Shown here: positions 1-8,298 of the stretch, piece by piece
Layout: each line of letters opens with the position of its first letter
Position numbering within the stretch: the stretch's first letter is position 1
From: Affinundibacterium baiyunense
GTDB taxonomy: Bacteria; Pseudomonadota; Gammaproteobacteria; Burkholderiales; Burkholderiaceae_D
Length of the DNA stretch: 64,000 bases
Reading direction: 5' to 3'
Assembly: GCF_018139645.1 (NCBI RefSeq)
Contig: NZ_JAGSPM010000001.1
Coordinates: 558,001 to 622,000, forward strand
Made by a program: the position numbers and the translations under genes
The notes under the pieces: generated by a model
The model's database searches: none
Told to the model about the DNA's origin: nothing
Seen by the model: the letters and a program-made list of their open reading frames with translations, nothing else

Positions 1-9
1 CTACCCAAG

Positions 10-660
10 TTAAGCTATTTTTTCATCTAAGCTGCGCCACATATACCAAGTTGCGACGGTACGCCATGGCTCCCAATTCGCTGCTACTTCACGCAAATCG
101 ATACGCGATACGGGCTCGCCTGAAAAATAATTTTTACTAATACCGTTTATCAAACCTGCATCGTCCAAAGGCAAAATATTAGGACGCAATAAATTAAAAA
201 TCAAAAACATCTCAGCTGTCCAACGGCTGATTCCTCGAATCTGAACCAGTTCTGCAATGACCGCTTCGTCCGTCATGTCGACCCAATTATCAACATGTAC
301 TTTACCATCTTTAAAATGACCAGCAAGATCGAGAATATAGTCAGTTTTACGCTTCGACAATCCTGATGCTAATAATTTTTCTTTTCCTGCCGCAAGCACT
401 TCCACAGGCGTCGATTTTGGGCAAACAGTTAAGTATTTTTCCCACAAGAGATTTGCCGACACACCTGAAATCTGTTGCGCAATGATCGATCTTGTCAAGG
501 TCGTGAATGGATCATCTCGCCCTAATAAATATAAATCACCGAATTGAGGAATCAATTTACGTAAAATTCTATCTCGCTTCATTAATTCATTTTTTGCCTC
601 TTCCCAGTAGTGCGGAACATGCAAATCACCATTACTACGGACACGACTATTTTTATTCAT
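10..660 (-). CDS. DNA-3-methyladenine glycosylase II (AlkA/HhH-GPD family)
   Basis: This is a 216-residue base-excision repair glycosylase that would remove alkylated purines from DNA. The helix-hairpin-helix lies at about residues 137-150 (LVQIRGISRWTAEM). It is followed by the LPLDDAGL segment, where Asp167 matches the catalytic aspartate of AlkA. The conserved N-terminal block SIIAQQIS (58-65) is also typical. It lacks the N-terminal domain of E. coli AlkA, as short members of the family do. The ATG at 660 is the only sensible start. The gene reads left out of the window start and its downstream neighbour is not visible. The family call is firm; substrate range is inferred. Confidence 0.88.
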   Translation of the reverse strand: MNKNSRVRSNGDLHVPHYWEEAKNELMKRDRILRKLIPQFGDLYLLGRDDPFTTLTRSIIAQQISGVSANLLWEKYLTVCPKSTPVEVLAAGKEKLLASGLSKRKTDYILDLAGHFKDGKVHVDNWVDMTDEAVIAELVQIRGISRWTAEMFLIFNLLRPNILPLDDAGLINGISKNYFSGEPVSRIDLREVAANWEPWRTVATWYMWRSLDEKIA

Positions 661-1232
661 TTATTGATCTTCCGTAATACACATCAACACACAGTAGCCG
701 AAAACCAAGATCAATTTTGATCACCTAGAACGAGTAACTGCATAGATAAGAACTTAAGCGAACCGCGAATTTTACCTTATAAAGACGCAAATTGAACTAA
801 TTTTTCAGTCCAAGCTAGCACTAAGGGAAAACAAAAACAAGGAAACGTATATTTTAAAAAATACTCAATAATAATTCTGAACGCGTTTTTTTGCCCATAT
901 TCGAGTTCAATTTTGTAAAAATTCTCAGATCAAACCTTTCACGATTTTTATTGCCGCGCAACACAATTAGCTTCCCCAGTTTAAATTGCAAATCTACTTG
1001 CACTCCTTGTCTAATGCTAAAGGCACACAATTAAAGCTTGAATACAATCGCAGTACCGTCAAATCCGTATCAATCTTGAGAAGATTCTTACTTTTTCATT
1101 CGAATCTAACAAACTCAACCACGCGATACCAAGTTTATTTGTTAAGATTGCGGCTGACCAATTTAGCAAATAAGAAATCGAATCCGTTCGACAACTAAAG
1201 ACTAATTAATAGAAAAGACATTAAGTTAAATT
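661..1232. other. Intergenic region between divergent genes
   Basis: This AT-rich stretch of about 570 bases separates the leftward glycosylase from the rightward TPR gene. It should hold promoters for both. I see no convincing promoter pair, hairpin terminator or RNA gene. A 70-codon open frame at 986-1198 has no ribosome-binding site or recognisable composition and is left out. Confidence 0.5.
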
Positions 1233-2240
1233 ATGCGATATTCCCTAAAAACTGCAGTTGCAGCGATTGCCCTTACTGTTGGATTATCACCAATTGCGTA
1301 CGCTGACGATGCTAGCGATGCGAGCAAACTATACAAAGCTGGTCAACTCAACGAAGCAATTAAAAAAATTGACTCTGTCTTGGCGCAACGCCCTAAAGAT
1401 GCGCAGATGCGTTTTTTAAAAGGCATCATCCTCACAGAACAAAACAAACAGGCTGAAGCGATCACAATTTTTACTAAATTGACGGATGACTACCCTGAAC
1501 TTCCTGAGCCGTATAACAATTTAGCCGTCTTGTACGCATCCAATGGCCAATTTCTCAAAGCAAGTGCTGCGCTAGAAATGGCGATTCGCACGAATCCAAC
1601 TTACGGTACCGCCCACGAAAATTTGGGCGACGTGTACGCCAAGTTAGCTAGTCAATCATACGACAAAGCCTTGCAACTAGATTCAGGCAACTCCACTGCA
1701 AAATTAAAACTCAATTTAGTCAAAAACTTAATTGGTAACACCACTGGTGGTGTCAATCCAAAAACAAGTGCAGCAAATCCTGCTCCTATTGCGACAATCC
1801 CAAACACACCAACGATCGCCGCGCCACCGCCTAACCGTGCTGCCGAACCCAAAGCAACACCAGCACCTGTGGCACAGAGTAAGCCAGCCGCCGTGACTAG
1901 CGAAAAAGACGTCGTGCTTGATATTGTTGAAGCATGGGCAAAAGCTTGGAGCAGTCAAAATGTCAGCAAATATTTAGGCTATTACGCTAAAGATTTCCAA
2001 ACGCCAAATAAACAGTCACGTAGTGCATGGGCCGAGGATCGCCGCTCTAGAATTGAAGGAAAAGGAAAAATCGGTGTACGTATCGACGACCCGAACGTTA
2101 GCATCGATGGAAATTCTGCCACCGTTAAATTCAAACAATATTACACCTCTGATCGCCTCTCTTCGACGAGTCGCAAAACATTGGTATTGACTAAGCAAGA
2201 TGGCAAATGGCTCATTAAGCAGGAGCGTTCGGGTAGCTGA
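1233..2240 (+). CDS. Exported TPR protein with C-terminal NTF2-like domain
   Basis: The 335-residue protein begins with a Sec signal peptide (cleavage near AYA|DD, residue 24). TPR-type helical repeats follow at about 27-170, including the motif PYNNLAVLYASNGQFLKASA. Then comes a Pro/Ala/Thr-rich linker (180-220) and a C-terminal domain of about 105 residues that looks like the NTF2/SnoaL fold (WAKAWSSQN ... LIKQERSGS). That last domain is nearly duplicated in the next gene product. Its stop codon overlaps the next ATG (TGATG), so the two are probably translationally coupled. It is likely periplasmic and may help the transpeptidase work at the cell wall, which is inference. The ribosome-binding site is weak. 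Confidence 0.75.
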   Translation: MRYSLKTAVAAIALTVGLSPIAYADDASDASKLYKAGQLNEAIKKIDSVLAQRPKDAQMRFLKGIILTEQNKQAEAITIFTKLTDDYPELPEPYNNLAVLYASNGQFLKASAALEMAIRTNPTYGTAHENLGDVYAKLASQSYDKALQLDSGNSTAKLKLNLVKNLIGNTTGGVNPKTSAANPAPIATIPNTPTIAAPPPNRAAEPKATPAPVAQSKPAAVTSEKDVVLDIVEAWAKAWSSQNVSKYLGYYAKDFQTPNKQSRSAWAEDRRSRIEGKGKIGVRIDDPNVSIDGNSATVKFKQYYTSDRLSSTSRKTLVLTKQDGKWLIKQERSGS

Positions 2241-4030
2241 TGTTTCTCTTAAATTGTAGCAAAGCTTCGACAAGCAAAATTGTCGGAGCTTTATCATTAT
2301 TCGCCCCTCTCGCAGTAACTTTATGTTTTGGTTCTGTTGGTCTTGCATCTGCCAATAACAATCCCAACAAAGTTCAATTCGTCGCACCTCAAAATCCTGG
2401 CCCCAACGCCGATTTGATGTTGATTGAGGTGTATAAATTATTGGCAAGCAATGAACTCGACAAAGCGCAAGTAAAAGTCGATGAGTTGCTTCTCGCCTAC
2501 CCTAATTTTCACTTAGCGTATTTAATTCGTGGCGATTTAATCTCCGTGCGAACACGCCCGGTGACACGCTTTGGCGCAGCACATAATCCGCCAAATGACA
2601 AATTAAAAGATTTACATGAAGAAGCATTAGCACGTATTCGCGCCATCACTGAACGCCCAAGCAAAGATTTGGTTCCGAGTGTTCTACTTCACATGAGTGA
2701 AGAACAACGCTACTCATTGGTGATGGATGCAAAACGCGCGCGCATTTATCTGTATGAAAATATCGCCGGCGTTCCAACTTTGATCAGTGACTATTATGTC
2801 AGTCAGGGCAAGCTTGGAATGGACAAGTTTAAAGAAGGCGATCAACGAACGCCTATCGGTGTCTATTACATTACGAATCGTTTGCCTGGCGCAAAACTTC
2901 CTGATTTCTACGGACCTGGCGCACTACCGCTCAACTACCCAAATGAATGGGATAAGTTGAAAGGACGTGGCGGATCTGGTATTTGGCTACATGGTGTTCC
3001 ATCGACCAACTACAGTCGTGCCCCACTTGCATCGGACGGCTGTATCGTATTATCCAACCCAGATTTTTTAAAACTTGCGGCGATCGTAGACATTACTAAA
3101 ACGCCCGTGATTATTAGCGAACGTCTTGATTTTATTCCTCGTGCGAATTGGATGACTGAGAAACAAAACGCGCGCAAACTAATCGATAGTTGGATTCAAA
3201 ATATCACATCTAGTAATCCGAATTCAGCTTTCTCTCTATATAGTAAAAATTTCAAAAACTTGAGCAATGAATCGGCTGCAACATGGATTTCGAAACAAGC
3301 GGCATTTACCAATCGTCCTGCAGGTAGTGTTAAATTACGTGACGTCTCGCAATTTAAATATCCTGGTCGAGAAGAAGTTTTAGTCAGCAACTTTATTGTC
3401 GACGTTCAAACCAATAAAGGCGTGTCCTCAAACAAGCGACGCCAATATTGGATGAAGGAAGGAAATAACTGGCGCATCATTTACGAGGACAACAATCCCG
3501 TTGCTGGGCCGCGTTTAGAATCGGAATTAGTCCGTGATCTTGCGCAAAGCGCACCTAAAGACCCAGCTAAAGACGCTGTACCAGTAAAACCTGCGGAAGT
3601 AAGACCATCATCGCCAGCCATTGAGAAAGTTATCGCAAACAACAGCGCAAAGAACAGCACAAATAAGCCAGTAACACCCAAGTCAAACGGTGCGCAAACT
3701 GAAGTGATTGACACTGTTAATCGTTGGCTCAATGCTTGGAGTTCGAAGAACACTAAAAACTATCTTGCGCATTATGCGAAAGACTTTCAAACACCGAATG
3801 GTGAAACGAGAAAATCGTGGATGGAAGAACGTCGTTCAAGAATCGAAGGAAAGTCAAAAATCACGGTTAAAATTGATTCGCCCAGCGTGAAAATTGATGG
3901 CAATACCGCAGTAGTGAAGTTCAGACAGAACTATCAGTCTGGTGCTTTAGTCGCAACTAGCAGAAAAACACTGACGCTGATCAAGCAAGATGGTAAGTGG
4001 TTAATTAAACAGGAAAGAACCGGCAGTTAG
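2240..4030 (+). CDS. L,D-transpeptidase (YkuD) with two NTF2-like domains
   Basis: This 596-residue exported enzyme probably cross-links or modifies peptidoglycan in the periplasm. It has a signal peptide (cleavage near ASA|NN, residue 39), a short helical region (55-150) and a YkuD catalytic domain at about 155-295. The active-site His251 (WLHGVPS) and Cys268 (SDGCIVL) are both present. Two NTF2-like domains follow, at about 310-420 and 490-596. The second is closely similar to the C-terminus of the upstream TPR protein. Its ATG overlaps that gene's stop codon. The catalytic assignment is firm; whether it makes 3-3 crosslinks or attaches a protein is not visible. Confidence 0.85.
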   Translation: MFLLNCSKASTSKIVGALSLFAPLAVTLCFGSVGLASANNNPNKVQFVAPQNPGPNADLMLIEVYKLLASNELDKAQVKVDELLLAYPNFHLAYLIRGDLISVRTRPVTRFGAAHNPPNDKLKDLHEEALARIRAITERPSKDLVPSVLLHMSEEQRYSLVMDAKRARIYLYENIAGVPTLISDYYVSQGKLGMDKFKEGDQRTPIGVYYITNRLPGAKLPDFYGPGALPLNYPNEWDKLKGRGGSGIWLHGVPSTNYSRAPLASDGCIVLSNPDFLKLAAIVDITKTPVIISERLDFIPRANWMTEKQNARKLIDSWIQNITSSNPNSAFSLYSKNFKNLSNESAATWISKQAAFTNRPAGSVKLRDVSQFKYPGREEVLVSNFIVDVQTNKGVSSNKRRQYWMKEGNNWRIIYEDNNPVAGPRLESELVRDLAQSAPKDPAKDAVPVKPAEVRPSSPAIEKVIANNSAKNSTNKPVTPKSNGAQTEVIDTVNRWLNAWSSKNTKNYLAHYAKDFQTPNGETRKSWMEERRSRIEGKSKITVKIDSPSVKIDGNTAVVKFRQNYQSGALVATSRKTLTLIKQDGKWLIKQERTGS

Positions 4031-4083
4031 GCAAGGATTCTTGCCGACAACAGGCTTAAGAAATATTACTCAAGGAGTTTATT

Positions 4084-4749
4084 ATGCTCAAAAATAGTCG
4101 TCGTTATTTCTTACAATTCGGTGTGGCCAGTCTCATTGGTCTGATTGCACCTCTCTCTAGCGCCCAAGAGTTACCAAAAGTAAATATCAAGACCTCGATG
4201 GGAGATATCGTTCTTGAGCTATATCCAGAAAAAGCACCAAAGACCGTCGAAAATTTTTTGCGTTATGTAAAGAAAGGTCATTACAACAAAACTATTTTTC
4301 ATCGTGTGATTGATAACTTCATGATTCAAGGTGGCGGCTTGACTGCTACCATGCAAGAAAAGCCAACCGACAAACCTGTTCCTTCTGAAGCCAAACAAGC
4401 TTTTGAAAAAGAATTGAAAAACGATATCGGCACAATCGCAATGGCAAGAACGATGGATCCGAATTCGGCACGAGCACAGTTTTATATCAATGTGAATAAC
4501 AATGATTTTCTGAATTACCAAGCTTTGCCCGAAGGCGATCCAGTTCAAATCATGAAAAACGGCGAACCAATTACCTTACCTCGTTCGCGCGCACAAGTGC
4601 TTGCTGCAGGCTATACACCTTTTGGTAAAGTCATTGAAGGCTGGGATGTTGTAGAAAAAATCAAATCAACACCAACTTCTGAAGTTAGCATTCATCAAAA
4701 TGTACCAGTAAAACCGATTATGATTATCTCCATTAAATTAATGAAGTAG
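4084..4749 (+). CDS. ppiA: Exported peptidyl-prolyl cis-trans isomerase, cyclophilin type, with Tat-like signal
   Basis: This 221-residue cyclophilin would speed proline isomerisation during folding in the periplasm. The N-terminus reads NSRRYFLQFGVASLIG, a close match to the twin-arginine consensus (S/T-R-R-x-F-L-K), ending near LSSA|QE. The cyclophilin core starts at about residue 32, with IFHRVIDNFMIQGG and ARTMDPNSARAQFYIN. An insertion near residue 150 (LPEGDPVQIMKNGEPITL) departs from the short bacterial cyclophilins. A clear AAGGAG precedes the ATG. The downstream cyclophilin gene lacks a signal, so one enzyme serves each compartment. The symbol is by analogy with periplasmic PpiA. Confidence 0.85.
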   Translation: MLKNSRRYFLQFGVASLIGLIAPLSSAQELPKVNIKTSMGDIVLELYPEKAPKTVENFLRYVKKGHYNKTIFHRVIDNFMIQGGGLTATMQEKPTDKPVPSEAKQAFEKELKNDIGTIAMARTMDPNSARAQFYINVNNNDFLNYQALPEGDPVQIMKNGEPITLPRSRAQVLAAGYTPFGKVIEGWDVVEKIKSTPTSEVSIHQNVPVKPIMIISIKLMK

Positions 4750-4888
4750 TCATCAACTAAACAAATACTTAAACAATCACATGAACAACATTGCATACTG
4801 AATCGCCTTACCGTAGCTTAGTGAGGCTCATCAGGACTAAGTATATAAAGCCGGATGAGAATAACGAAGTAAACATAACGAAAGCACG

Positions 4889-4930
4889 TGATTTAAAACG
4901 CGTTATTTAAAATACCTTATTTAAAATACG
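4889..4930 (+). repeat. Three 14-bp tandem repeats upstream of ppiB
   Basis: Three head-to-tail copies of a 14-base unit are read directly: TGATTTAAAACGCG (4889), TTATTTAAAATACC (4903) and TTATTTAAAATACG (4917). The last two differ at one base. They end about 50 bases before the ppiB start, where promoter or regulator-binding sequence would lie. No function is known to me. Confidence 0.7.
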
Positions 4931-4978
4931 TCCGTTAGCAAATTCAGTCGCAATCATTTATCTAAAAAAAGGATTACT

Positions 4979-5467
4979 ATGGCCGTTCTGCTCACCACTA
5001 ACCTAGGCAACATTAAAATCGAATTAAATGCTGAAAAAGCGCCTAAGACAGTCGCCAACTTTTTAGCTTACGTTGAATCAGGACATTATGTTGGTACGAT
5101 TTTCCATCGTGTAATCAGTGGCTTTATGATCCAAGGTGGTGGCTTTGAAGTAGGCATGAAACAAAAACCGACCAAGGGTAATGTTGAGAACGAAGCCAAT
5201 AATGGATTAAAAAATGTGCGCTATGCATTAGCAATGGCGAGAACGAGTGATCCGCATTCAGCCTCGGCGCAATTTTTTATCAACACAAGCAATAACGATT
5301 TTCTTGATTATCCTGGACAAGATGGTTGGGGTTACTGCGTATTTGGCGAAGTCACAGAAGGAAAAGATGTAGTCGATAAAATTTCCTCTTCAAAAACCAC
5401 TCGTTCGAGTTTCTATAACGATGTACCGGTTGAGAACATCATTATAGAAAAAGCTGAAGTCGTTTAA
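4979..5467 (+). CDS. ppiB: Cytoplasmic peptidyl-prolyl cis-trans isomerase B (cyclophilin)
   Basis: The 162-residue protein has the size and motifs of bacterial PpiB: TIFHRVISGFMIQGGG (about 40-55) with the catalytic Arg, and MARTSDPHSASAQFFIN (about 85-101). There is no signal peptide, so it acts in the cytoplasm on proline bonds of nascent proteins. A purine-rich site (aaaaaaggatt) precedes the ATG. It is followed after 45 bases by lpxH, a neighbour pairing that is common in proteobacteria. Confidence 0.93.
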   Translation: MAVLLTTNLGNIKIELNAEKAPKTVANFLAYVESGHYVGTIFHRVISGFMIQGGGFEVGMKQKPTKGNVENEANNGLKNVRYALAMARTSDPHSASAQFFINTSNNDFLDYPGQDGWGYCVFGEVTEGKDVVDKISSSKTTRSSFYNDVPVENIIIEKAEVV

Positions 5468-5512
5468 AGCAACGACCTCAAACCAATCAGCCCATCAGAA
5501 GTTCAACAAACG

Positions 5513-6292
5513 ATGAATAGCCAAGCACATCAACAACAATCATCGGTCGAAGCGCAACCCAAATCGGTTGCGCTTTTTGTTTCCGATGTTCATTTAAGTG
5601 AAGCGCTTCCTCGAACCACAGATCAATTCCTTGATTTTCTACACCATCATGCGATTCACACCGAGCGGCTCTATTTGCTAGGTGATTTGTTTGAATATTG
5701 GGCTGGTGACGATGATATCGATCACCCCTACCACCACCAAATTATTCAAGCACTTCGTGAAATCGCTGAGCGTGGTGTACAGATTTTTTGGATTGCAGGG
5801 AATCGTGATTTTTTAGTTGGAAAATCTTTCGCAGAACGCACCAAGACACAATTACTGGAAGACCCAAGCACACTACTTCTAGCAAACCGCAAACTGATTC
5901 TTTCTCATGGCGATCATCTTTGCACCGATGATGTGAATTACATGGCTTTTCGTTCACTCGTTCGGCAAGAGAACTGGCAACAACAATTTCTGACAAAACC
6001 GCTTGCGGAACGCAAGGCCATCATTGAGAGCATGCGGCAAGCAAGCAGCTCTGCTCAACAAGACAAAAGCATGGAAATCATGGATGTGAATGCATCGGCA
6101 GTAGCAGCGCTCCATCAACAATTTCCAAACAGTGTTTTAATTCACGGACACACTCACCGTCACGCCATCCATGATGAAGCACAGGGCTTACGTTATGTCT
6201 TGCCTGACTGGGATTGTGACAACAGAACGCAGCACCGTGGTGGTTGGTTGAAGTTGACGCAGGATGGGGCATTGAATTTCGTTTATTTGTAA
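5513..6292 (+). CDS. lpxH: UDP-2,3-diacylglucosamine diphosphatase (LpxH)
   Basis: LpxH cleaves UDP-2,3-diacylglucosamine to lipid X in lipid A synthesis, at the inner face of the membrane. The 259-residue protein shows all the metallophosphoesterase motifs in order: SDVHL (about 24-28), LGDLFEYWAGDD (60-71), AGNRDF (95-100), SHGDHLCTDD and the metal-binding HGHTHRH near residue 205. The N-terminal 20 residues (Gln-rich) are longer than in E. coli. Residue MAF and Arg positions around 145 fit the substrate cap. It is likely co-transcribed with ppiB. Confidence 0.93.
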   Translation: MNSQAHQQQSSVEAQPKSVALFVSDVHLSEALPRTTDQFLDFLHHHAIHTERLYLLGDLFEYWAGDDDIDHPYHHQIIQALREIAERGVQIFWIAGNRDFLVGKSFAERTKTQLLEDPSTLLLANRKLILSHGDHLCTDDVNYMAFRSLVRQENWQQQFLTKPLAERKAIIESMRQASSSAQQDKSMEIMDVNASAVAALHQQFPNSVLIHGHTHRHAIHDEAQGLRYVLPDWDCDNRTQHRGGWLKLTQDGALNFVYL

Positions 6293-6434
6293 GAGGGAGC
6301 CCTGCCGACTAATTTGGCGCTTTGCTTTCGCTTGATCGACTCGATAAATTGTGCAAACATGTTTTGTGCAGCTAGCATCTTTATCTGCTCCTGTTTCTCA
6401 TTGATCACATCTCAAGCACAAGCGTTAGACCAAC

Positions 6435-7763
6435 ATGATAAATTCGCCGACAACCGAGCATCTTTGGATGCCATTCACAGCCAATAGACAGTTTAAATCT
6501 AAACCAAGATTGCTCAGTTCAGCGAAAGGCATGTACTACCAAAGTGCCGATGGGCGTGAAATTCTTGATGGCACTGCTGGACTGTGGTGCGTCAACGCTG
6601 GTCATAATCATCCAAAAATCATCGAAGCAATTCAAAAGCAAGCGGCCACCTTAGACTTCGCGCCAACATTTCAAATGGCACATCCGCTTGCATTTCAAGC
6701 AGCTAGTAAATTAGCGGAGATGTCGCCAGCAGGACTTGATCGCGTATTCTTTTGCAATGATGGTTCAGAAGGCGTAGATACCGCATTAAAAATTGCCCTT
6801 GCCTATCATAGAGTGCGTGGCGATGCTGGCCGATTTCGTCTAATTGGACGTGAGCGGGCTTATCATGGGGTTGGCTTTGGTGGTATCGCGGTTGGTGGAA
6901 TTGCTGGCAATCGCAAACAATTTGGCGCTGCACTTGCAGGGGTGGATCATCTACCTCATCCACTCAACATTTCAAAAAACGCGTTTAGCAAAGGCTTGCC
7001 TGAGCATGGCGTAGAACTCGCTGACGTTTTAGAATCGCGCTTACTCGCCTTGCACGATCCAACTACGGTCGCAGCAGTTATCGTTGAACCAATACAAGGA
7101 TCAACCGGCGTCATCATACCGCCAAAATCTTACTTACAAAAACTACGAGACATCTGCACCAAGTATGGAATTCTTTTGATTTTTGATGAAGTGATTACCG
7201 GATTTGGACGTTTAGGAAGCGCGTTTGCTGCCAATTATTTTGGCGTCATTCCAGACATGATCGTGTGCGCAAAAGGATTAACGAACGCCGCGGTTCCTAT
7301 GGGCGCGGTGATCGTAAATACGGGTATTTACGATACATTCATGGAGAACTCACCAAAAGATGCAATCGAACTCTTTCACGGCTATACCTATAGCGCGCAT
7401 CCTCTGGCCTGTGCCGCTGCAATTGCAGCTTTAGATGTCTATCAAGAAGAACAGCTATTTGAACGGGCGGCACAAATATCGACTTACTTCGAAGCAGCGG
7501 CACATCAACTAAGAGATTTACCAACAGTAAAAGATATTCGAAATCTTGGCTTGGTTTGCGGTATTGAGTTACTACCGCAAGAAGGAAAATCCACCACGCG
7601 AGCCTATGATATTTTTGAAAAATGCTTCTGGGAGAAAAATGTTTTAATTCGCACCACCGGCGATATTATCGCCCTATCGCCGCCATTGATTATTAACAAA
7701 GATCAGATCGATACTTTATTCTCGAAATTACGTGATGCGATAGTTGAGCAAGCTAAGGGCTAG
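6435..7763 (+). CDS. Omega-amino acid:pyruvate aminotransferase (class III)
   Basis: This 442-residue PLP enzyme most resembles beta-alanine:pyruvate and other omega-aminotransferases. The N-terminal block HLWMPFTANRQFK matches that subgroup. Asp251 (LIFDEVITGFGR) would hold the PLP ring and Lys280 (CAKGLTN) would form the Schiff base. It would move an amino group from beta-alanine or a similar omega-amino acid to pyruvate in the cytoplasm. It stands alone: the gap from lpxH is about 140 bases and the next genes run the other way. The exact substrate cannot be read from the sequence. Confidence 0.85.
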   Translation: MINSPTTEHLWMPFTANRQFKSKPRLLSSAKGMYYQSADGREILDGTAGLWCVNAGHNHPKIIEAIQKQAATLDFAPTFQMAHPLAFQAASKLAEMSPAGLDRVFFCNDGSEGVDTALKIALAYHRVRGDAGRFRLIGRERAYHGVGFGGIAVGGIAGNRKQFGAALAGVDHLPHPLNISKNAFSKGLPEHGVELADVLESRLLALHDPTTVAAVIVEPIQGSTGVIIPPKSYLQKLRDICTKYGILLIFDEVITGFGRLGSAFAANYFGVIPDMIVCAKGLTNAAVPMGAVIVNTGIYDTFMENSPKDAIELFHGYTYSAHPLACAAAIAALDVYQEEQLFERAAQISTYFEAAAHQLRDLPTVKDIRNLGLVCGIELLPQEGKSTTRAYDIFEKCFWEKNVLIRTTGDIIALSPPLIINKDQIDTLFSKLRDAIVEQAKG

Positions 7764-7798
7764 CATCTAATGAAAGAAGAGCCTTAAGTCAAATCGAA

Positions 7799-8263
7799 TT
7801 ACCAACGCGAATACGGATGCTTAAACAAGTTCGCGTTGGCATAACGATGATCGTGACTGATTTCTTCACCAACCCAGTCAGGTTTTATGAAAGCCTGTGA
7901 TTCCGATTGCAGCTCAAGTTCTGCCACAACCAATCCGGCATTCTCCCCAACGAACTCATCGACTTCCCAAACCAAGCCATCCAAGTCAATTCGATATCGA
8001 TTTTTTTCGATAATTGGTTGTTCGCACAAGGTACTTAATAATTCCTCTGCATCAATCAAAGGAATCGGATACTCCCATTCACCACGAGAGATTCCAGAGG
8101 ACTTACCTTTTAAAGTGAGCATCGCGGATTGCCCTTCTATACGCACACGCACCACCCGCCCGGGAGTCGAGCTGATATACGCCTGACGCATAAATACAGG
8201 TTGCGCAAGTTGTTGCCAACGATCAGATACAACTAAAAACTTACGCTCAATTTCAATGCCCAC
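7799..8263 (-). CDS. CYTH domain protein, likely inorganic triphosphatase-like
   Basis: The 154-residue protein is a single CYTH (triphosphate tunnel) domain. The signature ExExK appears as EIERKFLV at residues 3-10. Basic and acidic strands that line the tunnel follow (RVRIEG, MLTLKGKSSG, EWEYPIP, WEVDEFVGENAGLVVAELEL). Members hydrolyse triphosphate or nucleoside triphosphates. The start is GTG at 8263, preceded by AAGGAAG at good spacing. It reads into the gap after the aminotransferase. Substrate is not known. Confidence 0.82.
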   Translation of the reverse strand: MGIEIERKFLVVSDRWQQLAQPVFMRQAYISSTPGRVVRVRIEGQSAMLTLKGKSSGISRGEWEYPIPLIDAEELLSTLCEQPIIEKNRYRIDLDGLVWEVDEFVGENAGLVVAELELQSESQAFIKPDWVGEEISHDHRYANANLFKHPYSRW

Positions 8264-8298
8264 TTTACAGCTTCCTTCAGTAAAAGTTACGACTGAAC

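Noticed and set aside
986-1198. Open frame of 70 codons upstream of the TPR gene
   Set aside because: No ribosome-binding site, odd composition and no recognisable domain; it lies in an AT-rich intergenic stretch.
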